A stretch of 64,000 nucleotides of DNA from Hyalella azteca (lineage: Eukaryota > Arthropoda > Malacostraca > Amphipoda > Hyalellidae), in NCBI RefSeq assembly GCF_000764305.2, contig NW_025940784.1, positions 372,001 through 436,000 of the forward strand. Direction: 5' to 3'. Position 1 is the stretch's first letter. Each line of letters begins with the position of its first letter. Shown one piece after another: positions 19,303-32,430 of this stretch. Both the position numbers and the translations under genes were made by a program. The notes under the pieces were generated by a model, which saw nothing but the letters and a program-made list of their open reading frames with translations, did no database searches and was not told the DNA's origin.

Positions 19303-22300
19303 CCTTACAAACAAAACTATATCCAATTTAATATTACCCGTTGTGCAATTGTTGGGGACTATTTACTGTGAAGGATATGCTTTAGAATTAGCATTTGGTT
19401 CTAGCAAATGCGTATTTTCTTCTGTTTTCGGAGCCTTTTTATAGAAGTTTACATGACTTAACTTACACGAAGAATGAATTCGAATGATTGTTTCCGAATG
19501 GGCAGTAGCTGATATTTCAAATTAATTCTCTATTTTAGGATTGTTAATTTTTAGAGTCGTGACTTAGATCCAGAAAATACAATATGCAGCATCAAGGCAT
19601 TTTGGTTACAGCAGCGGGAGAAACTAGATATAAAGTTGCTCCTATTGCAAATAACAAAGGTATTCAACATTGCAGATGTATTTGAAGCATAGTCAATCAT
19701 ACACATTTTCACCTACAACCGAATTTGAGCTCATATTCTTCTTTTTATAGATGCAAATTTCTGTTTATGAATGTTTAATTTATTTACATCGACATTAAAT
19801 TTCCATACAATAATAAAATCCCTCTAAATTCGAAGCTAACTGTGGTAACTCAGCCCCTCAATGAACGAATGTTCAGGGGCGGAGATCTGGAATTGATTAA
19901 CTGCCTCTATTGTTCATGACACTGAACCCTGCGGGTGCCCTCACATCGCACATGTCCCCTCAGTTCTAGCGTCGGCATTCGACCGACGGCAGAAACCTCG
20001 ATCATGCGGGACGCATTTTTTTTAAATGAAATTGTTCAGTGTAAAAAAGTTCACCCAAATGCACCCTCTCATATAAATAACGAGCGACTCCATGACCGTC
20101 AGTGATTATGCATATTTTATTCATTAACAGGACCATTCATTCATGAAAGGCTTACTCAAACTGAAACATTGCTAGCAAAAAAACGCTGCATTTACAACAT
20201 TCATTTCTATTGCTATATTCTTTGATCTTTAACGATCTACTTTCAAATAATAGTGCCGGAAGTTGGCTCCATGAATATCCTATCATGGCGAGTAATTTTT
20301 TATTGAACAGCATGAAAAAGCGATTAGACTTCATTTTTCTTCTTATCGGTATCGTATTACTTCGGCCACCTTGCGAATAATTAGCGAACAATATGTTCAT
20401 ACAACATGCATATCGGGTGTGTGATGTATTTCCGAGTTAATTTTAAGTTTTTAATTGGGGTTTAGATTCAAAATCACGGATTAAGCCCCCATGAAACATT
20501 ATCTCCATAACAATATACAAATTGAGATAATTAATTAAATTAAAGTAAAATTCAAGTAAAGTTCTCGTTTGATACGCCGGCCATGACGTAAAAAATATCT
20601 ATAATTTAGCTCAATAATTCCATGATTAATTATTGGTTAAAAATAACATTTTAAAATCCCTGCAGTGTTGAGATTGCACAATCGGACCCATGAACAATTT
20701 TCTGTAACGATAGAATGCAACGATGCAGAAATTATTCCTTCAGTAGCTCAGATGCATAGCTAGATAGATATATAGGTGAACATAATATTAGGACGAATAT
20801 CTTCAACAAATCGGATATGCTCTTTTAACTCAATGAGTTTTTAATGATCACAACATATTAATGTTCTGATCATTAAAATAATTTCATTATTAATGTCACA
20901 TATTAATTAATGTCACATATTAATGTCATTTGGGCATGAATAACGATTCTCATTTTGAATTATTAAACAATGTTACTAACATTTTTTCTGCATTGATATC
21001 TAATATCGAATCAAATCCAAATGATCAGCTTAATTGCTTTTAACCCGAATTCTAAATTAAGGAGTGTTGATCAGTAATAATAATTTATTACGATATTCGT
21101 TAGTTTGGAAAAACACTCGGCTTAAAGAGGGATCTTGTTTATCTTTTTTCCATCTTGGTTCCAAATTCCAGAAGTTTTTTTCCAAAACGCGATGAATATC
21201 GTAAGTGTTTCGACCGGGTGCTCGATGTGCGTCTTTGTACTTTTCATCGTCATTTCGTGCTTAATTGCATCATTATTATACGAAATACTTCATTTCTTTA
21301 ATAAAAATTCTAAGATATATTTACTGTCTGAAATTCAGATGAAGTCCACACACGGATAAATAATGTTGGCTTATATTTCATAGACTTTGAAGTCGCAATC
21401 TCGATCTCTGTCGCAATCTCGATCTGTCTTTCACCCCTGCACTAAAGTTATCGATAATTCTCGAGCATTCACAGTAATCATATACATGACAATTATCCAA
21501 GATTGCATCAGCGCCAGAGTGTACACCAGTGATATGAAAAAACAGGAGTGCATCACGCGGAATGCGGCTTCTGAGGTTATTAATTTTGAGAAGATCCATC
21601 CTTCAAACTTAGGACCGACTATGCAGACACGAATTATTCACCTTATATGGCTTCTACGCCGAAGAGATTTAAGTGGAACTGAATTCACTTATATTATTGC
21701 CGTGACAGTCATGGTGAGCTGGGTCGTAAAATTTAGTTCTTACCAGAATTAAGCAACAATTGGTAGAATTAGCATGAAGAATTGAGATTAATTGGAAATA
21801 TGCTACTCTAGCTTCGAATTCCATTGTTAATGATGCAATAAAATTCCAATAAATTTATGAAGTTAGGCCCGGCGATATTTGTCTGTTCTGACAGTACTGG
21901 TCATTCATTTTACTCCAAACCTTCATCAACCCTTGGTATGTTAACCGTTCAATATCCTTGCACAAATCAAAGCCCGCCATGTAATTTTCTCATCATTCAA
22001 CTTTCCCCCTTGAAACTCAACATTGATCCACGCATAATAAAAGGTTGGGCAAACAGCCGATTCTTATTTCGTTTCGTTTGATCAACCATTAACCAGGTCG
22101 ATTTAAACGTTCGATGAATAACTCATTCATCAAACCGAACAAAACTGAAATTCGCGAACAGGGCAATTCTTTACCCTAAATTATTGAACGTCATTTTGTA
22201 ATCTTCAAAAAATAAATGGAAAGAAAATCAAGTACTGAACAAAGGTATTGCGTTCAAGCATTTATTCATTTCCTAACATCTTTTCTTCACGTTAATCGTT

Positions 22301-23859
22301 TGACAATACAAATGGCACTTGTTCTCCTTCCCACAAAACAATAAAATTTTTCACGCGATGGACGGCGATCTTGAGAGGTTCTGCTAAAAGATGTTCAAAA
22401 TTAATTCGACACAAAGCAGGCTAAACATGTTTTGTGCCTTGCAAGTTAACGTCCGTAGCGCATTCATGTGACCAACTGCACGTCTGCTGGTTGTCAATAA
22501 TGACCACAAGTTAGAAATTTTTATATTGGAAAGGTTAATACCATGGTGCAAAAGACGCATGCTTACCAGCAAGAAATTGTCGTGAGTAATGTCTGGAAAA
22601 AGTATGCATCACGTAACCTTTCCTTGACAGCATGTGTGAGCACGTTTTTGTAGCTCTGTAATGAAGATCACTTGATATGGGGAAAAAGAGCCATTTCTGT
22701 TGACTGCTTTTAAGCTGTATATTTTTCATTCATTTAAGGTCAATTAGAAATTATTAAAAGCACTCCTCTGTTTAAAGTACCTAGAATTTTATGTTAATGA
22801 GGGGAGCTACAAAGAATATACTTATAATGATAAGACAATGCAGGACAAATCAGGGAGTATTTCATACATTGTATTGCTGTTTATAAATTCCTCTTGTTTA
22901 TCAATATTTTTCATGAATCCAGACAAAAACCTGCATATCCGAATTGATCAGAGAAATTTGTCGCAATCGCAGAGAATTATGAATGATTATTTTCATTAAT
23001 TATGATGAGGAATCACTTCGCCTGCAGGCTGCGTTATCGGAATCAGATAACTTGCCTGGCGAGACGCTCTACGATTTCCGATCTCATTTGCCTAATGTCT
23101 TTGCTCCTCAACGCTGATAAATTCCCACAAAATTAATGTAATCAAGAAAGAAATAGCGCATTTGATGTGTGAAGTCTGAAAGACAAATTAAAGCAAGCAG
23201 AGCTGGATTGTAGCGGTTATACTATAATTTATTTTTGCAGCGGTACATAACGTAACGATGAGCTCAATGACAATCATACATAAGCCTCACGCTCAATGGA
23301 GCTGCGAAATCTAAAACAATTTGTTGAATAGAGTCGTCTCGTAGCCTGGTTATGTAATCTTTCTTAATTAAAATTCAAGGGAGAATAAAACAAACTTAAA
23401 TGACCTCAAACAAACCGGCCAAATAACTCTCACAAAAAGTTTGTATCAACAAACTGGACTTTTAAACCTTAATGACATTAAAGACAACTAGAATTAAACT
23501 ATAATGGGGCATAACAGACCGGCAGATCAACTAAATTATAATAAGTAAACTGGACAGATCAAACCTAACTGGCACCTCACAGACTAGCCAGACCTAACGT
23601 CTATGACAGCCCATAGACCCTTATACATTATCATGTAAGATGGGGATCAAACGTCACAAAGATAGGTACTATGCTAATCTCGAGTGGCGTAGAGCGGACC
23701 GGCATACATTGTGCGTCTTCTGAAAACGAGCACCAAACTGTCAGCCAGCAAATAATCTTAAGTGTCATAAATCAGACTTATTTTAATAAAGTAAATAAAA
23801 CAATGCACACCATTTGTGACGGGGTATCAAACAGTCAGCCAGCAAACCATCTTTAATAA
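19303..23859. other. Non-coding stretch, no gene recognised
   Basis: AT-rich. Open frames near 21.1-21.75 kb (one with a hydrophobic run) match nothing I know. A short direct repeat of a CACATATTAAT-type unit lies near 20.89-20.93 kb, and loosely repeated CAGTCAGCCAGCAAA strings near 23.74-23.85 kb. Confidence 0.5.
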
Positions 23860-23935
23860 CAGACCGGTTAACATTGTAATCATCTGAGTAGCAATTGAAG
23901 AAATGCTGCACAGATTTAAGTATAGATAGTTTGCC
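23860..23935. mobile_element. Fragment resembling the BEL/Pao LTR
   Basis: CGGTTAACATTGTAATCATC through CTGCACAGATTTAAGTATAG closely matches 49818-49887, which lies just beyond a BEL/Pao primer-binding site. It sits at the left edge of the large duplicated block. Confidence 0.4.
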
Positions 23936-24084
23936 AGCTTCATTCTTAGGTCAGCAGTCACCTTTGTCTTGACCGTCGTCCTTTCAGTCATAATAATTCA
24001 CGTAATAATTCACGTGAACGGCAAAGACGTAAGAGGCAGCCGATGGTCCGCACTTGCTGCGCGACTGTGATACCAGAGCGACGT

Positions 24085-24345
24085 CCTGTCCTCAGTTGCC
24101 GTGGTGGCACGGCTCATCAGACTCCCGTCATGGCCGTGAGTTCCTAAATGTAAGTTGCCGTGGCTAGGCTTTTCGAACTCTTGTCATGCGTAAGTTCCTA
24201 AATGTAAGTTCCGTTGTGGCACGGCTCATCAGACTCCCGCCATGGTCGTGAGTTCCTAAATGTAAGTTGCTGTAGCTCAGCTCTTCAAGCTCCCGCTATG
24301 GTCGTCCCTCCAATTTCCCTGAATGTAAGTTGTCTTACCTTGGCT
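24085..24345. repeat. Irregular tandem repeat, ~60-70 bp units
   Basis: Four or so units containing GTGAGTTCCTAAATGTAAGTTG and CACGGCTCATCAGACTCCCG-type strings. The copy in the second block (51.62-51.73 kb) has fewer units. Confidence 0.65.
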
Positions 24346-25204
24346 ATTTAAACCGCTGCATCTGTTGAAAGTTTATAAATGGGCATGATCGCTATTTTTT
24401 TAAGTTTCCACTCGTTAGGAAGAGTTCAGTCCCTTATAAAGAGTACGTAAGCAATCTCCAGTAAGTGTCGGTTCACTTTAAAAACAGTACAATATAACTT
24501 TATTTTAAGCAATTATGTAATTCTTGAGATGTTTCTCGTCACATGTTTCAGCTCAGAAAATTGAGTCAAAATTTGCCGATTATATTATTAATGTTCTCAG
24601 TAAAGGAAAATCTTTTGAGCGCGCAGCAGTACATGCACTCAATTAATGGCTTGATGGTAAAAATAAACAACGAACAAAAAATTAATTTATAATTTTATAT
24701 CTGTAGTCGTGCCTGAAAAAAACTGTGTATGAGAGTAGAATATATATGACGTTAGAAAAAAATATTATTCGGTGGGAGTTTTGTTGTAGAAAAATTGTGT
24801 TTAATCATCTTGCAAAGGAAATTATTATCGTCAAATTATAATTAATAAACGAAATTTTTACATGATTATATTACTGGATTTAAGATTTTATGGGCTATAT
24901 TGAAACATTATAAATAAAAACATGCTCGTATTCTACGTTAAAAAATGGCAAGGCACCTGTATGCCAAATTAAGATAATTATATGCCAAATATTGAATTGT
25001 TTGTTTACGTAAATAATATGAGACGTTGAACTTTAACGAATTTATTTGGAAAATAAATTATCTTGGTATCTCCATTGCGTTTTTAAAATCATGGTTAACT
25101 CGAGATTAAATAAAATCATTGTTATAAATGTTTGTTTCACTACTTATAGAACATATTTGAGAATCGAGGTGAAACAAATATGAATGCGTTAATTACGGAG
25201 GGTC

Positions 25205-25535
25205 TTATTTTGCTATGGAGTGCAGTCTTTGTCGTGGAGCGCGGTATTTCCCCATGGGGAGCCATATACTTTGTTATGGAGTGCAGTATTTTCTTATGGA
25301 CTGCCGTTTTTTATTATGGAGTGCAGTATTTTGAAATGGAGTATGGCATTTTATTACGGAGTGCCGTATTTATTATGGGGAGCTGTATTCTGTTATGGAG
25401 TGCCAGATTTTGTTATAGAAAGCCGTATTTTTTTAGTGCCACTTTCGTTAAAGAGTAACGCATCTCGTTATGGAATGTCATTTTATGTTAAGGATTAACG
25501 TATTTTGTTATGTAGAGTCGTATATAATGGTATAT
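25205..25535. repeat. ~28-bp minisatellite (GTTATGGAGTGC type)
   Basis: About eleven imperfect units built on TTTGTTATGGAGTGCCGTAT. The corresponding spot in the second block (about 52.57-52.61 kb) has only one or two units, so the array has expanded or contracted since duplication. Open frames across it are by-products. Confidence 0.8.
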
Positions 25536-28170
25536 TCCTATTCGTTTTGAATAATAAGTATTGCTATTCGTAGTAAACATTTCACGAACACTCCGGTGGG
25601 AATCTTCAAAAATTGATCGATGCCGTAATATTTATTTCACTATTTAAATTACTATATTTTTTCTTTTTGTTTAATCCCCTCCGTTGAATATTGCCAATTT
25701 TAATTCCCTGCTGGCCTACAATATATTATATAGGAATTTATTCAGTGTAATTGGTATAAATTCTTTGATAGGTAAAGTTTACATAATTAAGGTTCAATGC
25801 TGATGAGTCATAAGGTTGCAAGGCTTATTGTGTGCTATATATTTTATTTTCTCCATCTTTTTAATCACACTATCATAATATAAAAAATTCCATTAAACAA
25901 TCGAAACAATGCATTGAGTTTCTAATCATTATACCTATTTGAAAATACTTTTACATTTGAATTTTTTTTATTTTGTTCTAAGTGCAAGGTTGCATTTTCT
26001 GTAGCGAACAGTAAATGAACTCTAAATACATTGACGCTAATTTATAGTCAGATTTCTTTTTTTAATGAAATTTAACAGATGCTGGGAGTTTGAGGTAACT
26101 TTACATTAAAACAGAAATTGATGGGTAATTGATCCTGAAAAACTGTTCTTGCATGCATGGGGAAGTTAAATAATCTTTTAAATTAAGAATGGGGGAATTT
26201 AAATAACTAATCTTTTCTATTAATCCCTTTTTACCATATAGTCACTGTAATTGCTGAGAATAAATTACAAACTTACTGCTATGCTGTACAGATTTTTATC
26301 ACCTGCTATGACTCAAAGGACGTGCACAAACATCTACTTCCATTATTACTATTGCTTGTCTGAGTTGCTTTCACAAATTTATTTCGTAAAAATTTAACTT
26401 ATGAAAATATTTTCTTGTTTTCGATCTGATTAACCTTTTATTTCCTTATTAGTTTCAAACAAAACCACCCCAGCACGGCGGTAATCAATGGAAATTGACG
26501 TGAAGATGACTTTCGCGTGACCGTATCTATAATAATTATATAATATATAGCTGCAGCTCACTTAAATTCAGCTACAAGATAGCTCATGGTTTTAATGCCC
26601 ACAGCAGAATACCATAAACAGTCGTAACTTGGCTTCCCATTTGTTTGGTTTTAAGAGTGGGGGAGAACTATAAGTACCTCACCTTCAATGTTAATGTATT
26701 ATTAACATTGAACCATGTGTTTATCTATTGAAAGAGAGCAATATCGATCAGGAAACTCATACACAGGGAATTAGTCTATCCCAATAATAATACTAATAAT
26801 TCGCAGGATCGAGCAACTGACTGCATTATTTATTGCATTGAGCGTCAAATATGAAGCACACAATGACGAACTAAAGTTTCATATTCCCTAAATGTACGAA
26901 GTTTGAAAACAAAGTTTAAGATGGAAAACAACTTTATAATTTGGAATTAAATCGATCTAACAGAACAAGATTTATTGAATCTTACTCTATAATTAATTAG
27001 ATATCAGAAAAAGTAATTTCGAAAGGCGCAATCCGGCACATTTTGCATTAGTTTTATTAACAGCTTTTGTTTGTCTAACGAAGCTCGTGCATCATAATTT
27101 AGTTCAATAGTTGAAGTCGTGGATGTCCTTTCCGTTAAACATTTTTAATTATTTAGGATGTTCAATGCTTCTCGCATCCGTCGATACTTCGCATATGTTT
27201 TTTTATTCGCAGTATCATTTCATAATTTATGTGCACGAGCTTCATTGACACGCGTTTTTAAATAAAATGGTAAGCTTCTCAGTGCTCCGAATTCCGCAAT
27301 AACTATAGTATTTGCTGAATAAATGTGCGTTGGGTCACCTCGAAACGTTTGTAAATGCACCAAATTTAAGAATATCTCACATTCATGTCTCCACCAGTGA
27401 ACGAATGCACTGCTTCATGCTATCATAAACTGACTGGCAATGACGGAGCATTTTAAGGATAGAATTAAGTAAATAAAAATTATTTCATAACGAATGAAAT
27501 TAATTAATGATCTTTTGGGGTCCTCATTTAACCAATAAACACCATTTAAATCTCCATTAGGTGATTTGAAGAGATTATGCTATTTTGACCTTCAAATTAA
27601 AATTCTTAATGATATATAATACTATTTAAATAATTTTTAAGCATGGTTTCGAAAAACGATAAGTATTGCTATGGCGCACTTGGAACCTTTTTTTTGTCGC
27701 ACTGTAGATTCCAAAAAATGTTCTAACATACATTTTTTTTAGATACACCATTCCAATTGTTATTTTAGTCAAAAAAACACCTTGCTCTGTGGTATCATAG
27801 CTGATTTATTGCTTGAAAAAAATTATAGTGTTTGCCAAGGCTATAATTATAAAATTATAGTGTTTGCTGACTAATAGGTCGAGGTAGGACTCGAAATGAG
27901 AGAAATAGGTAAGTTCAGAAAGTGAGTTGTATTTTAAACGGCCTTCAGATTGTTCTATTTCTTCAAAAAATCTTCTAGCATTACCAGATTTTATAGATAT
28001 ATATATATAATATATTCATATCTGCGTTACTATTTTTTTCTTGATCAGGTACATGCACTTCGCTCTTAGGCAACTAACATCACAGAGGCAGAGAGAATAA
28101 CGTCAAGAGGCACAGAAATAAGCAGGTGGGACTGCTTCAATATCGCCCTGCGAGGCGCTGACCTAACGCG

Positions 28171-28252
28171 ATGACAGCCCTGGCGACGCTGCTGCTGGTC
28201 GCGAGTCTGGCAGCAGGCGGGCGCGGGCAGGACATCCAGCGGCCTGAGCCAG
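28171..28252 (+). CDS. Copy 1 exon 1: signal peptide
   Basis: ATG, then MTALATLLLVASLAAGGRGQ, a classic secretory signal, followed by DIQRPEP and a GTCAGG donor in phase 1. A TTCTTGATCAG acceptor-like site ends at 28048, and its counterpart is conserved in copy 3, so the exon may begin there with a 5' UTR spliced from further upstream. Copy 3 differs by one residue (Pro for Thr2). Confidence 0.85.
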
Positions 28253-28370
28253 GTCAGGTGCAAGAGAATAGGCAAAGCGCTTGAAAAGTATAATAAAGCA
28301 GCATGTTCAATCAAAATTTGTTTTCAAGTAGATAAATAACAGAATAGAATATACTTCAGTTCTCATTTTT

Positions 28371-28834
28371 ACAAGACTTCTCTTTAACTTCACTTCTTGT
28401 TTGTTTGTCTGTGTGCTACAAATCTTATAATCGATATTTAACACACTTATACCTGTCCAATCGATCTGAAATTTTACACATTTTCGTAAAGTTGGAGACA
28501 ATGCATGAATCAATTTACAGAATAAATAATTTTATAAATTAAAATTTTTTTTTCATTATTAAAAAAATTAAAAAATAATTTCGTCTGCTACAAACCTTAT
28601 AATCCATATATGACAAAATTTGACCTGTCCAATTGATCTGAAATTTTGCACAATTGCATAAAGTCAGAGACAATGCATGAATCAATTGACAGAATAATTA
28701 ATTTTGAAATTTACAAAATTTTGATATCTTAAAAAATTTTTGAAAAATAATTTTTTTTCAATATTTGAAAATAAAATTAGAGATTCATTGTACAGGTGTA
28801 ACATACAAGACACTGGATTGTTCAGAAGTGTTGT
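28371..28834 (-). mobile_element. MITE with ACAACACTTCT-type terminal repeats (copy a)
   Basis: 464 bases, with ACAAGACTTCT at one end and AGAAGTGTTGT at the other. Inside are two related ~165-bp blocks ending in a GACA/CAAA microsatellite. It is inserted in intron 1; the corresponding place in copy 3 (about 55.61 kb) has no insert. Confidence 0.75.
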
Positions 28835-28859
28835 CTTTAAAAAGTAAATATCTAACGCA

Positions 28860-30763
28860 TATTATTTTATATTCTAAGATATAATATATTCAAGTCTGCT
28901 ATCGTTTGATCGTGTTCACAAGCAGAAATTGCTTGTATTCAGTTCAAGACTATAGTAATATGCCCGGTAAAATTTATTTATTCTAGGGTATAAATATTTA
29001 AGTCTGCTATCGATTTATCGCGTTAACTAGAAGATATCGCTTGTGTTCAGTGTAAGAATATAGTAATAAACTCAGCAACTTATTTATATTCTGAGGTATA
29101 ATATATTTAAGTCTTCCATCGTTAGATCGTGTTCACAAGCAGAAATTGCTTGTGTTCAGTTCAAGACTTTAGCAATATGCTCAGTAAATTTTATTTATTC
29201 TGGGGTATATTATATTTGAGTCTCCTATCGTTTGATCGCGTTAAGTAGAAGATATCGCTTGTTTTCAGTTTAAGATTATAGTTATAAGCTCAGTAGCTTT
29301 TTTTTATATTCTAAGGTATAATATATTTAAGTCCCCTCACGTTTTCTCGTGTTCACAAGCAGAAATTGCTCATGTTCAGTTCAAGACTATATTAATATGC
29401 CCAGTAATTTTTCATTTATTCTAGTGTATAATATATCAAGTCTTCTATCGTTTGATCGCGTTAACTAGAAAATATCGCTTGTGTTCAGTTTAAGATTATA
29501 GTAATAAGCTCAGTAACTTTTTATATTGTAAGGTATAATATATTAAAGTCTCCCATCGTTTGATCGTGTTCACAAGCAGAAATTGCTTGTGTTCAGTTCA
29601 AGACTATAGTAATATGTCCAGTAACTTTTATATTTATTCTAGGGTATAATATATTTAAGTCTCCTATCGTTTGATCGTGTTCACAAGCAGAAATTGCTTG
29701 TGTTCAGTTCAAGACTATAGTAATATGCCCAGTAATTTTTTATTTATTCTAGGGTATAATATATTTAAGTCTCCTATCGTTTGATCGCGTTAACTAGAAA
29801 ATATCGCTTGTGTTCAGTTTAAGATTATAGTAATAAGCTCAGTAACTTTTTTTTATTCTAAGGTATAATATATTTAAGTCTCCTATCGTTTGATCGTGTT
29901 CACAAGCAGAAATTGCTTGTGTTCAGTTCAAGACTATAGTAATATGTCCAGTAATTTTTATATTTATTCTAGGGTATAATATACAGGGTGTTTCAGAATT
30001 AAATAACCCTTTTAATTTGTTAATAAATAAAAAACTAAGAACGTTATGAAGTTGAAACTTGTTTTATTTAAAAGAAGAACATTTTTATGGTAATATTGTA
30101 TCCTAGTTTTTAAATATAATATCTTTTAAATGCCCACCACAATTGTTTTGACAAAATAGGGCTCTTCTCTTTGTTGCTTTCATAACCTTCATTAGTGTTT
30201 CTGACGAGAGTGCAAATTTTTGATATCCGCAAATTTTCGATAAAGATATTTAAATGTGTTTTTTGAAGGATCCTTGTTTTGAAATTGATCCTGTAATCAC
30301 GTTGAACTTCTGTTATTGACATCGTTATTGACTGTAGCGATAATTTTTGTTATTTCTTCTTTGCTTTAGCGAATCATGATGAAAATTTAAGGCTTGATAG
30401 TTAAACACAAATTTAGCAAGCTATACAGGATAATGACGTAACTATGATACAATATTACCATGAAAATGTTCTTCTTTTAAATAAAACAAGTTTCAACTTC
30501 ATAACGTTCTTAGTTTTTTATTTATTAACAAATTGAAAGGGTTACTTAATTCTGAAACACCCTGTATTTAAGTCTCCTATCGTTTGATCGTGTTCACAAG
30601 CAGAAATTGCTTGTGTTCAGCTCAAGACTATAGTAATATACCCGGTAATTTTTAATTTATTCTAGAGAATAATATATTTAAGTTTCCTATCGTTTGATCG
30701 CGTTAACTAGAAGATATCGCTTGTGTTCAGTTTAAGATTATATTAATAAGCTCACAATTTAAT
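28860..30763. repeat. ~115-bp tandem array with two alternating unit types
   Basis: About twelve units built on GTATAATATATTTAAGTC and CCTATCGTTTGATCG. Type A has GTGTTCACAAGCAGAAATTG, whose CACAAGCA/TGCTTGTG arms make a small hairpin. Type B has GCGTTAACTAGAAGATATCG. A and B mostly alternate, implying a ~230-bp higher-order unit. The array is interrupted by a MITE at 29984-30564 and lies wholly in intron 1. Confidence 0.88.
29984..30564. mobile_element. Mariner-type MITE with ~119-bp inverted ends
   Basis: 581 bases beginning CAGGGTGTTTCAGAATTAA and ending with its reverse complement, with nearly perfect terminal repeats of about 119 bp. A TA dinucleotide flanks each side (29982-29983 and 30565-30566), the target duplication of Tc1/mariner elements. 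The inner ~340 bases have a 70-codon minus-strand frame with no clear transposase match. Confidence 0.9.
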
Positions 30764-30982
30764 ACAATTTGACCTGTCCATTTGATCTGAAATTTTGCAC
30801 AATTGCAAAGTCAGAGACAATGCATGAATCAATTAAAAGAATAAATAATATTGAAAATGTACAAAATTTTAATATCTTGAATAAATGTTGAAAAATTTTT
30901 TTTTTTCAATATTTGAAAATAAAATTAGAAATTCATTGTACATGTGTAACATCCAAGACGCTGGATAGTTCAGAAGTGTTGT
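30764..30982 (-). mobile_element. Truncated MITE, ACAACACTTCT family (copy b)
   Basis: Carries the GACCTGTCCA…TTGATCTGAAATTTTGCAC block and one intact end AGAAGTGTTGT at 30982. The other end is lost against the tandem array. Confidence 0.7.
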
Positions 30983-31018
30983 CTTTAATAATATGCGTTT
31001 AAAAATTACTTTTTAAAG

Positions 31019-31480
31019 ACAACACTTCTTAACAATCCAGTGTCTTGGATGTTACACATGTACATTGAATTTTTAATTTTATTTTCAAATATTGAAAAAA
31101 AATCATTTTTTCGAGATATCAAAATTTTGTAAATTTTCAAAATTAGTTATTCTGTCAATTGATTCATGCATTGTCTCTGACTTTGTGCAATTGTGCAAAA
31201 TTTCAGATCAATTGGACAGGTCAAATTGTGTAATATATGGATTATAAGATTTGTAGCAGACGAAATTATTAATTTTTTAATAATGATTTTTTTTAATTTA
31301 TACAATTATTTATTCTGTCAATTGATTCATGCATTGTCTCAAATTTTACGCAAGTGTGCCAAATTTCAGATCGATTGGACAGGTGGAAGTGTGTTAAATA
31401 TCGATTATAAGATTTGTGGCAGACAGACAGACAGACAAACAAACAAACAAACAAGAAGTGAAGTTAAAGAGAAGTGTTGT
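31019..31480 (+). mobile_element. MITE, ACAACACTTCT family (copy c)
   Basis: 462 bases from ACAACACTTCT to AGAAGTGTTGT, in inverted orientation to copies a and b. A (GACA)n(CAAA)n run lies near the right end. Copies a and c thus face each other across the tandem array, giving a ~3.1-kb foldback structure. Confidence 0.8.
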
Positions 31481-31699
31481 AATAAAAAGTAATTTTTAAA
31501 CGCATATTGTTTTCTCTTGAATACCATCAAGTTGTCGTGGGTATCGTGCGTGCGTCCGTGTTTCGAGCAGCGGAGGTGAATCAGAATATTCTTTCTACTT
31601 ACTCTACTTTCTACGCAGATTCTCATAGATTATTCTTAAACAAAATACTGTAATCCGCATGGAATTTTAAGACATGCTGCTGTCGTCGTCATGCTGTAG

Positions 31700-31897
31700 G
31701 CAGTGGTGAAGAGACGGTGATGTTGCTGCAGCGCTCGGGCACCCCGACGGCCACGAGTTTCGCGCGGCTCTTGAACCCGTTCCCCGAGCTTCGAAATTTC
31801 ACGGCGTGCTACCGCATCCGCATGCACCGCTACAGAGAGGAGGGAACCCTTCTGTCCTATGCGTTGTCAGATAAAGAAGATAATGCCCTCAGGATTG
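31700..31897 (+). CDS. Copy 1 exon 2: pentraxin domain, start
   Basis: Acceptor CTGTAG, phase 1 in and out. It encodes FPELRNFTACYRIRMHRYRE and then LLSYALSDKEDNALRIG, matching the start of pentraxins (…FTVCLR…LFSY…DNEL…). The donor (G before GTTCGT) is weak, but it sits at the same place in copy 3 and keeps the frame. Confidence 0.8.
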
Positions 31898-32220
31898 GTT
31901 CGTACGAGTATTTATAATTATTCTCGAAAAGTCATTATAGGTTTCAGCCAATTCCTGACGGCATTTTTTGAAAGAAGCGTTGATTTTTAAAATTATTTTT
32001 CGTTGATGAAGCGAAAGAGAGAAAGCATATTTCAAGTGCATTCAGACACCAAAATGCCATTACAATTTTTACAGCGCTTGCATTATTCTTTTAAGACGAG
32101 TCTCATTTCTCACTATAAAAATTTTGTAATTTCATTCCGAACAAATTCCCCAGTTTTAGATTTCATTTGAGCACAAACTCTGGTATGTCTTAACTTTCCA
32201 CGCGTTATTTTCGAGAGCAG

Positions 32221-32430
32221 ATCACAGGCCGTCAGGCTACCAGGTGACTCTTCGTGGCTCCTGGGCAACGTCCACGGTAACGACTCCCCTCAGGTATTGG
32301 AGTCACTTTTGCTTCACTTTCAACGACTCTGACAAGTCCTGGATTATTTTCAAGGATGGGGAAAAGCAAGCGGAAAATAATATACCTACTTTCTCTGGAG
32401 TGATTGCTGGAAACGGATCATTCGTCATTG
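32221..32430 (+). CDS. Copy 1 exon 3: pentraxin domain, middle
   Basis: A 210-base exon from GAGAGCAG to the GTAAGT donor, phase 1 to phase 1. HFCFTFNDSDKSWIIFKDG corresponds to the pentraxin signature H-x-C-x-[ST] followed by the strand that carries the ligand face. Confidence 0.88.

Larger units (their letters stand above)
23936..28370 (+). repeat. Large duplicated segment, left copy
   Basis: From about 23.94 kb to exon 1 of the channel gene and its flank, the sequence is collinear with 51455-55616, with many small differences. A shared block is GGCAGCCGATGGTCCGCACT. Both copies lead into the same signal-peptide exon, so the duplicated unit includes the gene's upstream region. Confidence 0.85.

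Noticed and set aside
18982..19444. Open frames on both strands across the 75-bp minisatellite
   Set aside because: Opened by a stop-free unit whose length is a multiple of three; no splice sites or conservation.
21135..21752. Two plus-strand frames, one with a hydrophobic run
   Set aside because: No family resemblance, weak start and splice context, AT-driven hydrophobic codons.
30110..30322. 70-codon minus-strand frame inside the 581-bp MITE as a transposase
   Set aside because: Too short and without recognisable catalytic or DNA-binding motifs.
28860..30763. CRISPR-like reading of the regularly spaced repeats
   Set aside because: Units are ~115 bp, contiguous, lack unique spacers, and lie in a eukaryotic intron.
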